Shown here piece by piece: positions 35,073 to 43,349 of a DNA stretch of 64,000 bases. How positions within the stretch are numbered: the first letter of the stretch is position 1; each line of letters starts with the position of its first letter. The translations under genes were made by a program, and so were the position numbers. Under the pieces are notes generated by a model. The model did no database searches, was not told the DNA's origin, and was given only the letters and a program-made list of their open reading frames with translations. This DNA is from Planotetraspora silvatica (GTDB lineage: Bacteria; Actinomycetota; Actinomycetes; Streptosporangiales; Streptosporangiaceae), in the NCBI RefSeq assembly GCF_016863315.1, contig NZ_BOOQ01000046.1:1-64000 (forward strand). The letters are read 5' to 3'.

Positions 35073-35174
35073 TGGAAGTGGCCGCCGGAGTGACGGCGAC
35101 GATCTCGCGTCACTCCGGCGGGGGCATGGGCGTGAGCGGACACCGAGGTCACCCTGCGGGGGACCGATCGTGGG

Positions 35175-35579
35175 TCAGCCGACGAGCTGCTGCCGCAGTG
35201 CGTCGACGTCCATCATGTACCACATGACCTTGAATCGGCCGTCCACGACCTCGTAAAACGCGGTCTCGGCGACGGAGATGCTCGCTCCGTTGGGGGCCAG
35301 ACCGTTCCACTCCGCCACCGGCGTTCCGGTGTCGAGCGCGCGAGCAGCGATGTGACCGCCCTCCACGAGAAGTTCCTGGACCTCCCAGTGGATGTCCGGG
35401 ACGGCATCGGTGTGCTTGCGGAACTCGGTGATGATGGCTTCACGGGCAACTGGAGTGCCGCCCAGGATGACCTCGTCGTGAAGGAGCTCGCGCATCCCGT
35501 CGAAGTCACGCGTGTTCGCCATCTCCACGTACCGCCCGTAGAACTCGCGCAGCTCCTCTGCAGACATGCCTGTACTCAT
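35175..35579 (-). CDS. SnoaL-like (NTF2-fold) protein
   Basis: 134 residues with the cone-shaped NTF2 fold pattern: N-terminal helix EELREFYGRYVEMANTRD, helix FDGMRELLHDEVIL and curved strands ending VVDGRFKVMWYMMD. Such proteins act as cyclases, isomerases or hydrolases on polyketide-like or steroid-like substrates, or bind small ligands. The ATG at 35579 has GGAGAG upstream. It is divergent from the XRE regulator, which probably controls it. Confidence 0.87.
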   Translation of the reverse strand: MSTGMSAEELREFYGRYVEMANTRDFDGMRELLHDEVILGGTPVAREAIITEFRKHTDAVPDIHWEVQELLVEGGHIAARALDTGTPVAEWNGLAPNGASISVAETAFYEVVDGRFKVMWYMMDVDALRQQLVG

Positions 35580-35755
35580 CGTCAATCTCTCCACTCTGTT
35601 GGTAGCCACACCCGTGGTGACGGGTTGATCCGGCCGGCCCCAGAACGGGGCCGCGATCCGATACTTACCTCTCCGCACACCAGGCAAAATGGACCTGCCG
35701 AGCCTCGTACTGGCAGGGCGACCCTGTGCCTGCCGCGCGGACCTAGAGTGAGGTT

Positions 35756-36601
35756 GTGGTTTCAGATTCGAACGAGCTCGCGTGCAGCCTGCGCCTCTGG
35801 CGCGGCCGCGTGTCACCCGCCGAGGTAGGCCTTCCGGAGGGCGGCCGGCGCCGCGTGCTCGGCCTGCGCCGGCAGGAGGTCGCCCAGCTTTCCGGGTTGT
35901 CGGTCGAATACCTCGCCCGCCTGGAGCAGGGCCGCGCGATCCACCCGTCGCCGTCGGTGCTCATGTCGCTCGCCCGGGTGCTGCGGCTTTCTGACCAGGA
36001 GCGCGCACATCTCTTCCGCGTCGCGGATCAGGCCGAGCCGGCCCACGGGAGCATCAAGCGCCACATCACGCCGAGCGTGCAGCGGATCCTGGACCGCCTG
36101 ACCGACCTGCCCGTCCAGGTCGTCGACGCCTCGTGGCAGTGCATCACGTCCAACCCGCTCGCGTATGCCCTGGCCGGCGACACGTCGGCACTGCCGCTGC
36201 GTGAGCGGAACCTCGCCTGGACCGTCTTCACCTGCGCTCCAACACGCTATATCCGCACCGAGGCCGAGGAGCGCCTGCTCCGCCTGGAACTGGTCTCCGA
36301 TCTGCGCGAGGCTCGAAGCCGCTATCCGAAGGACAAGCTGCTCGGCGACCTCATCGACGATCTGCTGGAAGTCAGCACAGACTTCGCCGACCTGTGGGAG
36401 CAGCGCCTGGCCGCCCCCCAGCCCGGCTTGAGCAGTCGGACGTTCCTGCACCCCGAGATCGGACCGATCACAATGGACAGCGACTTCCTCACTGTACGTG
36501 ACACCGACCTCCGGTTGATCGTCTACACCAGCGCGCAGGACAGCGAGGCGGCCGGGCAGCTCGACCTGCTGGCGACGATCGGCCTGCAGCCGTTTAGCTG
36601 A
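35756..36601 (+). CDS. MmyB-like XRE-family transcriptional regulator
   Basis: 281 residues: an N-terminal XRE helix-turn-helix (LRRQEVAQLSGLSVEYLARL then EQGRAIHPS) and a C-terminal PAS-like MmyB domain (VQVVDASWQCITSNPLAYAL, RNLAWTVFT). This family in actinomycetes typically represses a divergent single oxidoreductase or SnoaL-like gene and responds to a small ligand in the MmyB pocket. Here the divergent SnoaL-like gene at 35579 fits. A decayed relative lies at 20370-20845. Confidence 0.9.
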   Translation: MVSDSNELACSLRLWRGRVSPAEVGLPEGGRRRVLGLRRQEVAQLSGLSVEYLARLEQGRAIHPSPSVLMSLARVLRLSDQERAHLFRVADQAEPAHGSIKRHITPSVQRILDRLTDLPVQVVDASWQCITSNPLAYALAGDTSALPLRERNLAWTVFTCAPTRYIRTEAEERLLRLELVSDLREARSRYPKDKLLGDLIDDLLEVSTDFADLWEQRLAAPQPGLSSRTFLHPEIGPITMDSDFLTVRDTDLRLIVYTSAQDSEAAGQLDLLATIGLQPFS

Positions 36602-36722
36602 CCGGGTTGGGTGATCAGGTTCTGTCGTCTGCGCTGCGCGAGGTTCAGTGTTCGTTCGTAACAAGGATGATCAGCACCTGGCCTGGATCCCTCGGCAACG
36701 CCAGATCGTCCCCCTGATGACC

Positions 36723-36768
36723 AGTGAGCCTTTTCCATCGTGATCATGCTGGTCACGGTGATGGGAGT
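36723..36768 (-). repeat. 46-bp perfect inverted repeat, right arm
   Basis: Exact reverse complement of 35027-35072. Directly beyond it, GGTAAGACAGCA (about 36799) and TGCTGTCTTACC (about 36849) make a second, 12-base inverted repeat in front of the transposase remnant. Confidence 0.85.
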
Positions 36769-36829
36769 GAGGCCAGATACGGGGTGAGGGGAGGCCCCGG
36801 TAAGACAGCAGTCGACCAAGATCCGATGC

Positions 36830-37040
36830 CCCAACCGGGAGCCTCGTTGCTGTCTTACCCTGCCGCGATTCCGCTGTCGAACTGTACCCTCGTCCGCCTG
36901 GCTGATCTCATCCGCGCTCAGCGTGCCCAACGTCGATGCCGGTGGCGGCGCCTGGATCCGGGCCGGCAAGCGCTGCTGGTGCTGGCCCACCTGCGCAACG
37001 GGGATACCTACGCCCGCCTGGCCGCTGGGTTCGGCATCGG
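36830..37040 (+). mobile_element. transposase N-terminal remnant (IS5-like)
   Basis: The frame reads YPAAIPLSNCTLVRLADLIR, then WRRLDPGRQALLVLAHLRNG and DTYARLAAGFGIG. That is the helix-turn-helix N-terminus of a common actinobacterial IS5-like transposase. The DDE domain is absent, since the following sequence belongs to the next gene. A 12-base inverted repeat just upstream may be part of the old element end. Confidence 0.75.
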
Positions 37041-37158
37041 CGGCCAACCGCTCCTGCCAGAGTTCGCTCTTCTCGCGCGCACCGGAAGACGCTACGCTGA
37101 TCATGATGAATACCTCCTCCATCAGATTGGGGGCCCCGTTCACGCAAGGTGAGTGCTG

Positions 37159-38442
37159 ATGCCGCACTCAACCCCGAACGAGGATTCCCGCCTAACCCTC
37201 TGGCTGCGCGTGCGTGAGTTCGCCGTGCCGCCCCCCATGATCGAGTCTGCGACCGCCCGCCGTGCTGCCGGAGACTGGGCAGCAGCGTGCGCAGCAGCAC
37301 ACGTAGACGTCGATCTCAACCTGCGCCACATAGCGCGCCTCCACGGCCAGGAACTGGCCACCCACCTTCGCAGCGACCTCCGTCACCTGGCGCCTGACCT
37401 GCTGCGCTGGCACATGCCAAGAATCGCTCCCAACGGCCTGATACGTCCGGGCCTGACCCTCTCGCTGGCCCGGTACCGCGAGAGGGATAACACGGTCCAC
37501 CTTGTGGCCAGGACTCCGCCGGCCTGGGCGGATGCCGGTCAGCGGATCAGCCTGGCGCTCTGGGACAGTTCCCGGTCGGGACCGCATCCGCACCCCCATC
37601 CGAATCGACGCTTCCGCCTCGATCTGCATCGCCACTTGTGGGATGCACGCAGGGCCGGTGAGCTGCGTACACGTTCCGAAACGCCGCCGCACGCACGGGG
37701 CTGGGCCGTCGATCGGTGGCTGGCCGAGGCCCGGTTGCTGCTCTGTGCCGAGGGGCAGGACGGGGGTACGGTCGCCGTCCGGGTCGGCGGGCGGCGTCAG
37801 GTGATCCTCGATGTTGACGCGTCCCGGGTCGGCAACGAAGGACCCGCGCCGCCGCCGATCTTGCCTGATGCGGCGACCTGGGTGCTGCCCGACCTGGCGT
37901 TGCTGCGTGCCGGGCTAATCGAGGCCGACAGGCTGCACCCGCTCGTTGCAACGGCTCTTCTACCCGGCCATTCGCCGGACGCCAAGCCGCACGGCCACCA
38001 GAGCGAGAACGAGCCGCGAATGGTCGAGTGTCGCGGCGCCCAGCACAGGATCGCGCTCGTGAACGGCATGCTGGTCGCACTGGATCACGACGCGACCGAG
38101 ATCCGGCGCGAGAAACTGCTGGCCGAGTTGACCGGCACCCCGTTGCCCTGTTTGCGGCTAATCGAGGAGGCCCACCGCTCCCCGGAGTGCCTCCTCGATG
38201 TCCGCACGCGACTGGAGCACGGCGACGCCGCCGGTGCTCAGGCCACCGTCGACGGTCTCCTCGGACCTGGTGCGCGGCTGCCCGAGGGCGCGCTGCGCGA
38301 CGTGCTGGAGAAGGCCGCGCGGCGGCGGATCGACCACGGGCTGTTCCGTACCGGGCTCGGGTCGGTCCCGGGACCGACCGAGCGACCGGACCGCCGCTCC
38401 CGTAAGGGCCGGGCACGCCCGCGCCACGCCACATTCCGCTGA
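37159..38442 (+). CDS. unrecognised protein of the MoxR/VWA cassette
   Basis: 427 residues, no signal peptide and no transmembrane helix. Basic and His-rich stretches occur (PHPHPHPNRRF near residue 143). The C-terminal third has a clean strand-strand-helix look (HRIALVNGMLVALDHDATEI then LTGTPLPCLRLIEEAHRSPE) and ends in a very basic tail. I do not recognise any domain. It is 80 bases upstream of a MoxR-type ATPase, which overlaps a VWA-metallopeptidase gene, so the three probably work together. This protein could be the substrate adaptor or effector of the ATPase. The ATG at 37159 has AAGGTG upstream. Confidence 0.8.
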   Translation: MPHSTPNEDSRLTLWLRVREFAVPPPMIESATARRAAGDWAAACAAAHVDVDLNLRHIARLHGQELATHLRSDLRHLAPDLLRWHMPRIAPNGLIRPGLTLSLARYRERDNTVHLVARTPPAWADAGQRISLALWDSSRSGPHPHPHPNRRFRLDLHRHLWDARRAGELRTRSETPPHARGWAVDRWLAEARLLLCAEGQDGGTVAVRVGGRRQVILDVDASRVGNEGPAPPPILPDAATWVLPDLALLRAGLIEADRLHPLVATALLPGHSPDAKPHGHQSENEPRMVECRGAQHRIALVNGMLVALDHDATEIRREKLLAELTGTPLPCLRLIEEAHRSPECLLDVRTRLEHGDAAGAQATVDGLLGPGARLPEGALRDVLEKAARRRIDHGLFRTGLGSVPGPTERPDRRSRKGRARPRHATFR

Positions 38443-38524
38443 CGCTGTACTTCTTCCTAGACCTCCAAGGTGATTCATCATCCTTTCGTCTGTTCACGCC
38501 TCGCGCCTTGAAGTCGCCGGCGAT

Positions 38525-39688
38525 TTGCTGACCCTGCTCCGCGACACCACCACGGAGCCACGTACCGACACGCAGTTGGAGGCCCTGACCCTGGCCGTGG
38601 CGGCCGACCTGCCCGTCCTGCTGTGGGGGGAGCCGGGGATCGGCAAGACCGCGGCGCTGCAGCAACTCTCTGAGGCACTCAACCTGCCGCTCACGACGGT
38701 AATCGCCAGCGTGCACGAGCCGTCCGACTTCTCCGGCCTTCCGGTGGTCGGTGACGACCCCGCCGCGCAGGGCGTCCCGATGGCGCCGCCGGATTGGGCC
38801 GTACGTCTGGCTCGCGCGGGCCGGGGGCTGCTCTTCCTAGACGAGCTGTCCACGGCACCGCCCGCCGTACAGGCCGCCCTGCTCCGCCTGGTTCTGGAAC
38901 GGCGGGTCGGGGCCCTGCGGCTCCCGGCAGGTGTCCGGATCGTGGCGGCCGCCAACCCGCGTTCCTCTGCCGCTGATGGCTGGGAGCTGAGCCCGCCGCT
39001 CGCGAACCGGTTCGTCCACCTGCAATGGCGTCACGATCACGATGTCGTCGTACGCGGCCTCGGCGGGACCTGGCCGCGCGCGAGCCTGCCGTGGCTCGAC
39101 CCGGAGCGGCTGTCCGAGGCGGTGACGTTCGCCCGGCGTGCGGTGTGCGGGCTCCTCACCGCCCGCCCCGAGCTCGTGCACCGGCTGCCGAACAATGAGG
39201 CACACCGGGGTGGCCCGTGGCCCTCACCTCGCAGCTGGGAGATGGCGTTGTGCCTGACCGCCTTCGCCGCCGCGGCCGCCGCGTCCAAGGACGTGCTGTC
39301 CATGCTGGTCAGGGGCGCGGTGGGAGACGGGCCTGGGCTGGAGCTGCTTGCCGCCATGGACCGGATGGACCTTCCCGACCCCGAGGCGCTGCTGGCCGAC
39401 CCGGCGACGGCCGAGCTGCCCCAGCGGGGTGACCTGCGCCAGGCCGTACTTGACGGTGTGGTCGCGGCCGTGCGGAAGCGGCCGGATAAGGGCCGGTGGG
39501 ACGCAGCATGGGCGCTGCTGGCGCGAGCGTTGGAGACCGGTGCGCCGGACCTGGTGGTCGTGCCCGCTTCCACGCTCGCCGCGCTGCGCCGCGCGGACTG
39601 GGAGGTCCCGGCCACGATCGAGAGGCTTGCCGGGGTGGTCTCCTTGAGCAGGAAGGCGGATGCGATCGCGGCGCGGGTGACGGGCTGA
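38525..39688 (+). CDS. MoxR-family AAA+ ATPase
   Basis: 387 residues. Walker A GEPGIGKT (35-42), the pore-side HEPSDFSGLP segment, Walker B GLLFLDEL (101-108) and sensor-1 VAAANPR are all present; a C-terminal helical lid domain follows. The family couples ATP hydrolysis to remodelling of VWA-domain partners. Only a TTG at 38525 fits as a start; the frame is open upstream to 38474 without ATG or GTG, while AAGGTG lies near 38466, so the true start is uncertain. It overlaps the next gene by one base (TGATG). Confidence 0.9.
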   Translation: MLTLLRDTTTEPRTDTQLEALTLAVAADLPVLLWGEPGIGKTAALQQLSEALNLPLTTVIASVHEPSDFSGLPVVGDDPAAQGVPMAPPDWAVRLARAGRGLLFLDELSTAPPAVQAALLRLVLERRVGALRLPAGVRIVAAANPRSSAADGWELSPPLANRFVHLQWRHDHDVVVRGLGGTWPRASLPWLDPERLSEAVTFARRAVCGLLTARPELVHRLPNNEAHRGGPWPSPRSWEMALCLTAFAAAAAASKDVLSMLVRGAVGDGPGLELLAAMDRMDLPDPEALLADPATAELPQRGDLRQAVLDGVVAAVRKRPDKGRWDAAWALLARALETGAPDLVVVPASTLAALRRADWEVPATIERLAGVVSLSRKADAIAARVTG

Positions 39689-40896
39689 TGGACTTTGAGA
39701 AGCTCTTCACCGCCCGGCTGTACGCCGCGCGGGCCCGGCCCTATCTGGCGACGGCGCTGTTCGCGCTGCATCCGGTGGAGTCGCGGTTAGTGCCCACGAT
39801 GGCCGTGGATCGGCACTGGCGTTGTTACATCTCACCGGCATTCGTCGTGCGGACCCCCGTTGAGGAGCTGGCGAGCGTGTGGGTGCACGAGGTCTCCCAC
39901 CTGCTGCGCGACCATCACGGCCGCAGCGACCGGGTCGCCCGGCAGCGGGAGCTGACGGGACGGGGAGAGCGGCTGCGGATGAACATCGCCGCTGACCTCG
40001 AGATCAACGACGACGTGTACGGTGACGGGCTGGCCTGGCCTGGTGGCGCCGTCCAACCGAAGATGCTGGGGCTGCACGAAGGCGAGCTCATGGAGGACTA
40101 TCTGCGCCAGTTCCGGCTGGGCCCGTACACGCAGGATCTGATCTGGCTGGACTGCGGCAGCGGCGCCGACGGACTCGAGCGGGAGTGGGATCTCGGACTG
40201 GAGGGCGCGAACGGGCTCAGCGACCACGAGCGGGAGGCGGTCCGGTTCCGGGTGGCGCAGGGCATTAACGCCCATCCGGGGAATGTGCCGAAGGGATGGC
40301 GGCGGTGGGCGGAGGAGGCATTCCACCCGCCGCAGCCGTGGCGGGAACTGCTCGGCACAGCCATCCGCTCAGCGGTGTCAGGACCCGGCGTGGGCGAGGA
40401 CTACACCTATGGCAGGCCGCCGCGGCGCTCGGCCAGCCTGACGGGCGTCATCCTGCCGAGCCTGCGGCGCAGGCCGCCGCGGATCAGCGTGGTCATCGAC
40501 ACCTCCGCGTCGGTCAGCGACGCCGAACTGGGAAGCGCGTTGCTGGAGGTCGCCGCGATCGTCCGCGCCGTGGGCGGCCGGCGCGACCTGGTCAGCGTTC
40601 TGTCCTGCGACGCGGCCGCCCGGGTCGCGCAACAGCTGTGCCGGGCCGAGGGGATGACGCTGGTGGGCGGTGGCGGTACGGACCTGCGTGCGGGCATCGC
40701 CAAGGCGCTGCGGGCGAGCCCGCGGCCGGACGTCATCGTGGTCCTGACCGACGGACAGACCCCGTGGCCGCAGGAACGGCCGACGGCCCGCATGGTGGTG
40801 GGGCTGTTTTCCCGGACCAGGCGGTCGTACGAGAGCGATCCCGACTACGTGCCGGACATCCCGCCCTCATGGGCACGGGTGGTCGACATCGGCTAG
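39688..40896 (+). CDS. DUF2201-type putative metallopeptidase with VWA domain
   Basis: 402 residues. The N-terminal half has a zinc-peptidase motif HEVSH at 67-71 followed by NIAADLEINDD, as in DUF2201 proteins. The C-terminal half is a VWA domain with an intact metal-ion-dependent adhesion site: DTSAS (271-275), Thr331 in GGTDL and Asp355 in LTDGQTPW. Such proteins are known as partners of MoxR ATPases. The gene overlaps the MoxR stop codon, which strongly suggests a complex. A peptidase under AAA+ control is the simplest reading, but catalysis is not proven. Confidence 0.9.
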   Translation: MDFEKLFTARLYAARARPYLATALFALHPVESRLVPTMAVDRHWRCYISPAFVVRTPVEELASVWVHEVSHLLRDHHGRSDRVARQRELTGRGERLRMNIAADLEINDDVYGDGLAWPGGAVQPKMLGLHEGELMEDYLRQFRLGPYTQDLIWLDCGSGADGLEREWDLGLEGANGLSDHEREAVRFRVAQGINAHPGNVPKGWRRWAEEAFHPPQPWRELLGTAIRSAVSGPGVGEDYTYGRPPRRSASLTGVILPSLRRRPPRISVVIDTSASVSDAELGSALLEVAAIVRAVGGRRDLVSVLSCDAAARVAQQLCRAEGMTLVGGGGTDLRAGIAKALRASPRPDVIVVLTDGQTPWPQERPTARMVVGLFSRTRRSYESDPDYVPDIPPSWARVVDIG

Positions 40897-40937
40897 TCAA
40901 TACCTCGTTGACACTCCTGATCAGGCCTTCGGGTATA

Positions 40938-40979
40938 GACACCGAAAGGTCACTGGTTCGATCTCAGTATCGCCCACCA
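40938..40979 (+). repeat. degenerate tRNA-Val-like 3' end, copy 1
   Basis: The run CACTGGTTCGATCTCAGT then ATCGCCCACCA matches the T-arm, acceptor and CCA end of an actinomycete tRNA-Val. The anticodon stem CTTCG/CGAA is still visible, but the loop is expanded and the T-stem has a mismatch. About 20 further bases of 3' flank are shared with copy 2. It is a pseudo-tRNA or an integration-site scar, not a working tRNA. Confidence 0.7.
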
Positions 40980-41185
40980 TGTTGTCGCAGTTCAGAGGCC
41001 GTTCCCTCTCGGATGGCAGCGGCCTTTCGCATGCTCTGGGTGACTACCGTTTCAGGTGCGGGCGTGTTCTTTGTGCGGATGCATGATCGTGCTCGTGCAT
41101 ACCGACAGTCTCGCTGATGCTGATGACCAATTCGGCGTTGTGGATATCCGGAGGCCGCCGTGGGAGGCGGCGGTAGCCTGATGGC

Positions 41186-41476
41186 ATGACTGCTGAGCCG
41201 CTGCATCACGCCGAGGATGACCCGGCGGAGATCTTGCGTGCGCTGCCGGAGCGGTGGCATGAGCAGTTCCTGAGCGAGTATCACAGTGCCTTGGACGCGG
41301 CCCACGAGGTCTGGCGGTTCCAGCAACTGCGGGAGCTTCTGCGCGTGTGGCGGCTGCACGCGGCTGCGGTCTCCGATCCCGATTTCGACACGGCGGAGCG
41401 GGCGGTTCGTGAGGGTCGGCGCGAGGAGTTCGTGTCGATGGAGGATGCCTTCCCTGGATGGGCCGACCGTCGATGA
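41186..41476 (+). CDS. DUF6247-type antitoxin-like protein
   Basis: 96 residues, mostly helical, with the family core DDPAEILRALPERWHEQFL and YHSALDAAHEVWRFQQLREL. Proteins of this type (DUF6247) lie directly upstream of a RelE-like toxin gene in actinomycetes and are presumed antitoxins. Here the stop overlaps the start of the next gene (ATGA). The partner carries a premature stop, so the module may be inactive. Confidence 0.75.
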   Translation: MTAEPLHHAEDDPAEILRALPERWHEQFLSEYHSALDAAHEVWRFQQLRELLRVWRLHAAAVSDPDFDTAERAVREGRREEFVSMEDAFPGWADRR

Positions 41477-41718
41477 GTTACCGCGTGGATCTCCACGTGG
41501 CGGCGCTGTCCCAGATGAAGGGCCTTCCCGATGAAGCGCTCGACGCGTTGATCTCCCGGACGGTGGATCTCGTCGAGAAGCCCTGGGACGCGTGGGTCCT
41601 GTACAAGGATGATCCCGATTTCCGTATGACGACCTTCGGTGATTTCGGCGTTCTGTAATTCAAGGTCGATGAGGCCGACGAGCTGATCACCATCTTCAAT
41701 GTGACGTGGGCGGGCTGA
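41473..41718 (+). pseudogene. RelE-like toxin gene interrupted by TAA
   Basis: The frame begins MSYRVDLHVAALSQMKGLPD and continues WVLYKDDPDFRMTTFGDFGV, like a small RelE/ParE-type toxin. At 41656-41658 a TAA stops it. The same frame then goes on with FKVDEADELITIFNVTWAG to a natural TGA at 41718. One base change (a Tyr codon to TAA fits) therefore removes the last 20 residues, which include the final strand. The short product of 61 residues is probably inactive. Confidence 0.72.
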
Positions 41719-41719
41719 C

Positions 41720-41746
41720 GGAGGGATCGAGCAACGCTATCCCTCC
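41720..41746. terminator. stem-loop after the toxin-antitoxin pair
   Basis: GGAGGGAT (41720-41727) and ATCCCTCC (41739-41746) form a perfect 8-base stem with an 11-base loop, starting two bases after the toxin frame ends. A likely factor-independent terminator of the pair. Confidence 0.65.
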
Positions 41747-41860
41747 CGGCCCACTCTCGATATGAGCGACTATTTGAGTGACAACGGCGACGGACGTCCT
41801 CAGATGGAGGCGGACGCCCGTGGATCGTAATCGCAGGTCAGGTCGGCTTTCGACCCACGT

Positions 41861-41925
41861 GGGCGGTCTCACTCAGGTGTTTCACACCGAAGCGGCCACT
41901 GGTTCGATCCCAGTATCGCCCACCA
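41861..41925 (+). repeat. degenerate tRNA-Val-like gene, copy 2
   Basis: The 3' half is near perfect: TTCACAC anticodon loop (CAC), CACTGGTTCGATCCCAGT T-arm and ATCGCCCACCA acceptor end. A GGGCGGT at 41861-41867 can pair with ATCGCCC over all seven positions. Only about 30 bases lie between the acceptor and T-arm instead of about 43, so the D-arm region is deleted. Followed by the same flank (CGCAGTTCAGAGG) as copy 1. Confidence 0.7.
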
Positions 41926-42126
41926 CGTTTCCGCAGTTCAGAGGTCAGATACCGCGCCAGCGGGGTCTGGCCTTTCGTCGTCTGGACCGTGGTTGGTCCG
42001 TGGGACCAGACGTCACCTGCCGCCCTGGACCGTCACTGAGCCGCTCACTCCCGGCACCCGGTTGCGTGGGGACGGCGGACCACCGTGTTCGATCGGAACG
42101 TCGACGCGCGCGGAAAGGTCCGGGTA

Positions 42127-42430
42127 TCAGGTTGATCGGCCTGCCTTCGCACGTTGTGGGCGTAGCGGACCGACGTATTCGGTCGACCGGGGAGATTGGG
42201 TACACACGGACGACAGCATCTCAAGAATCTCGCCGAGGAATTGACGGCTGGTGCGTCCACAGCAATCGCACGGGTGGGGCTCGAACGTCGCGGGGTTACG
42301 GGAAGTTCGTGCCCAGCCGACGAGGGCTTCTATGGTCGCTCCCGGCCACAGCCCGGATCGCGCGTAGTTGACCGCACTCGTCAGTTCGATCTCGAGGATC
42401 TCTTGCTGAGCGTCGCCATGAAGTGCGGCC
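42127..42430 (-). pseudogene. unassigned protein remnant with CDCC motif
   Basis: The minus strand encodes QQEILEIELTSAVNYARSG, WPGATIEALVGWARTS and PHPCDCCGRTSRQFLGEI, a natural-looking helical protein with a Cys cluster. No start codon exists before the TetR gene's end interrupts the frame. I do not recognise the family. It is probably the C-terminal part of a lost gene. Confidence 0.4.
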
Positions 42431-42433
42431 GTC

Positions 42434-43003
42434 TCAGGAAAGCTGCGCCTCCAGTGAGTGGCGGGCGGCAGCGAGGATGTCCTCGGACAGGTCCGTGCCC
42501 GCGGTGGCACGGGCCAGGAGAATGGCTCCGACGAGGGTGGCGGTCGCGGCCAGGCCGTCCTCGCGGTCGGTGTCCGACAGCCAGTCGGCGAACTCTCGCA
42601 CGCCGTCGGCGTAGGTCTCACGGGGGCCCATGTCGTCGTCATCCGTCTTTGCGATATCGCCGGCAAGGCCCGCGGCGGCGCAGCCGGTCCCGGGGTCGTC
42701 CCTGTGGTCGGGCGAGAGGTACTCGTCCAGGAGTGCCTTGCGTGCCGTCGTGGCGTCGGGGTGGGCTCCGCTCAAGCCGGCCAGGTATGCACTACGTTCC
42801 TCGAACGCGCGAATGGTTGCTTCGGCCACGAGCGCTTCCTTGGAGCCGAACTGCTTGTAGAACCCGCCAGGGGTCAGGCCGATGGCCTTCATGACATCGG
42901 CGACGCTGACTTCCTGCACGCCGCGCTCGCGGAACAGGCGCGCAGCCTCCGCGACGGCGCTGGCCCGGTTCTCCAGGGCCTGGGCTTGGGACACACGGCT
43001 CAC
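42434..43003 (-). CDS. TetR/AcrR-family regulator
   Basis: 189 residues: helix-turn-helix in ADVMKAIGLTPGGFYKQFGS and a C-terminal ligand domain with the conserved Cys in GTGCAAAGLAGDI, the TetR_C type of AcuR/NemR-like repressors in which a Cys senses electrophiles (inference). I choose the GTG at 43003 because AGGTG precedes it; an ATG at 43024 has no ribosome binding site. It is divergent from the NmrA-like reductase, whose promoter overlaps a palindrome. Confidence 0.88.
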   Translation of the reverse strand: MSRVSQAQALENRASAVAEAARLFRERGVQEVSVADVMKAIGLTPGGFYKQFGSKEALVAEATIRAFEERSAYLAGLSGAHPDATTARKALLDEYLSPDHRDDPGTGCAAAGLAGDIAKTDDDDMGPRETYADGVREFADWLSDTDREDGLAATATLVGAILLARATAGTDLSEDILAAARHSLEAQLS

Positions 43004-43118
43004 TGGGGGACACCTGCTCTCCATTTAGAGTTTCAACGATATCTATCGTAGCCGACCGTACTTCATGCGGAAGGTCCGCTTTCTCTAGGTGTGCCGAGTT
43101 TCACGCAGCGTGACGAGC

Positions 43119-43152
43119 TTGACATCATTTAGATGCCAGTCATAATCTAAAT
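43119..43152 (+). promoter_or_regulatory. promoter overlapped by ATTTAGAT-N10-ATCTAAAT operator
   Basis: TTGACA (43119-43124) is followed, 16 bases later, by CATAAT (43141-43146), a good sigma-70-type promoter for the rightward gene. ATTTAGAT (43127-43134) and ATCTAAAT (43145-43152) form a perfect 8-base inverted repeat lying across spacer and -10 box. A repressor here would block the promoter, which fits the divergent TetR regulator. Confidence 0.8.
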
Positions 43153-43349
43153 GTGATCCCAGGCTCTGCCGCCCTGACACAGCTGATGCCGGAGGGGTGG
43201 CGGACGGCCGCTCGTGGGCCCGTCGCCCCTATTGGTTCCAGGGCGGCGCAGTCCGGCCGCGATCCTCTCTTCAGCCGGGCCTGGGCCCGCGAGCGATCTC
43301 GCGGACTCGGCGCACCCGGGGCGCTCTGCGCAGTGAAAGAAGAGATGAG

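Noticed and set aside
36523-37167. Minus-strand open frame containing TVTSMITMEKAH
   Set aside because: The segment is only the translation of the 46-bp inverted repeat, which faces the other way in the two copies. No gene structure surrounds it.
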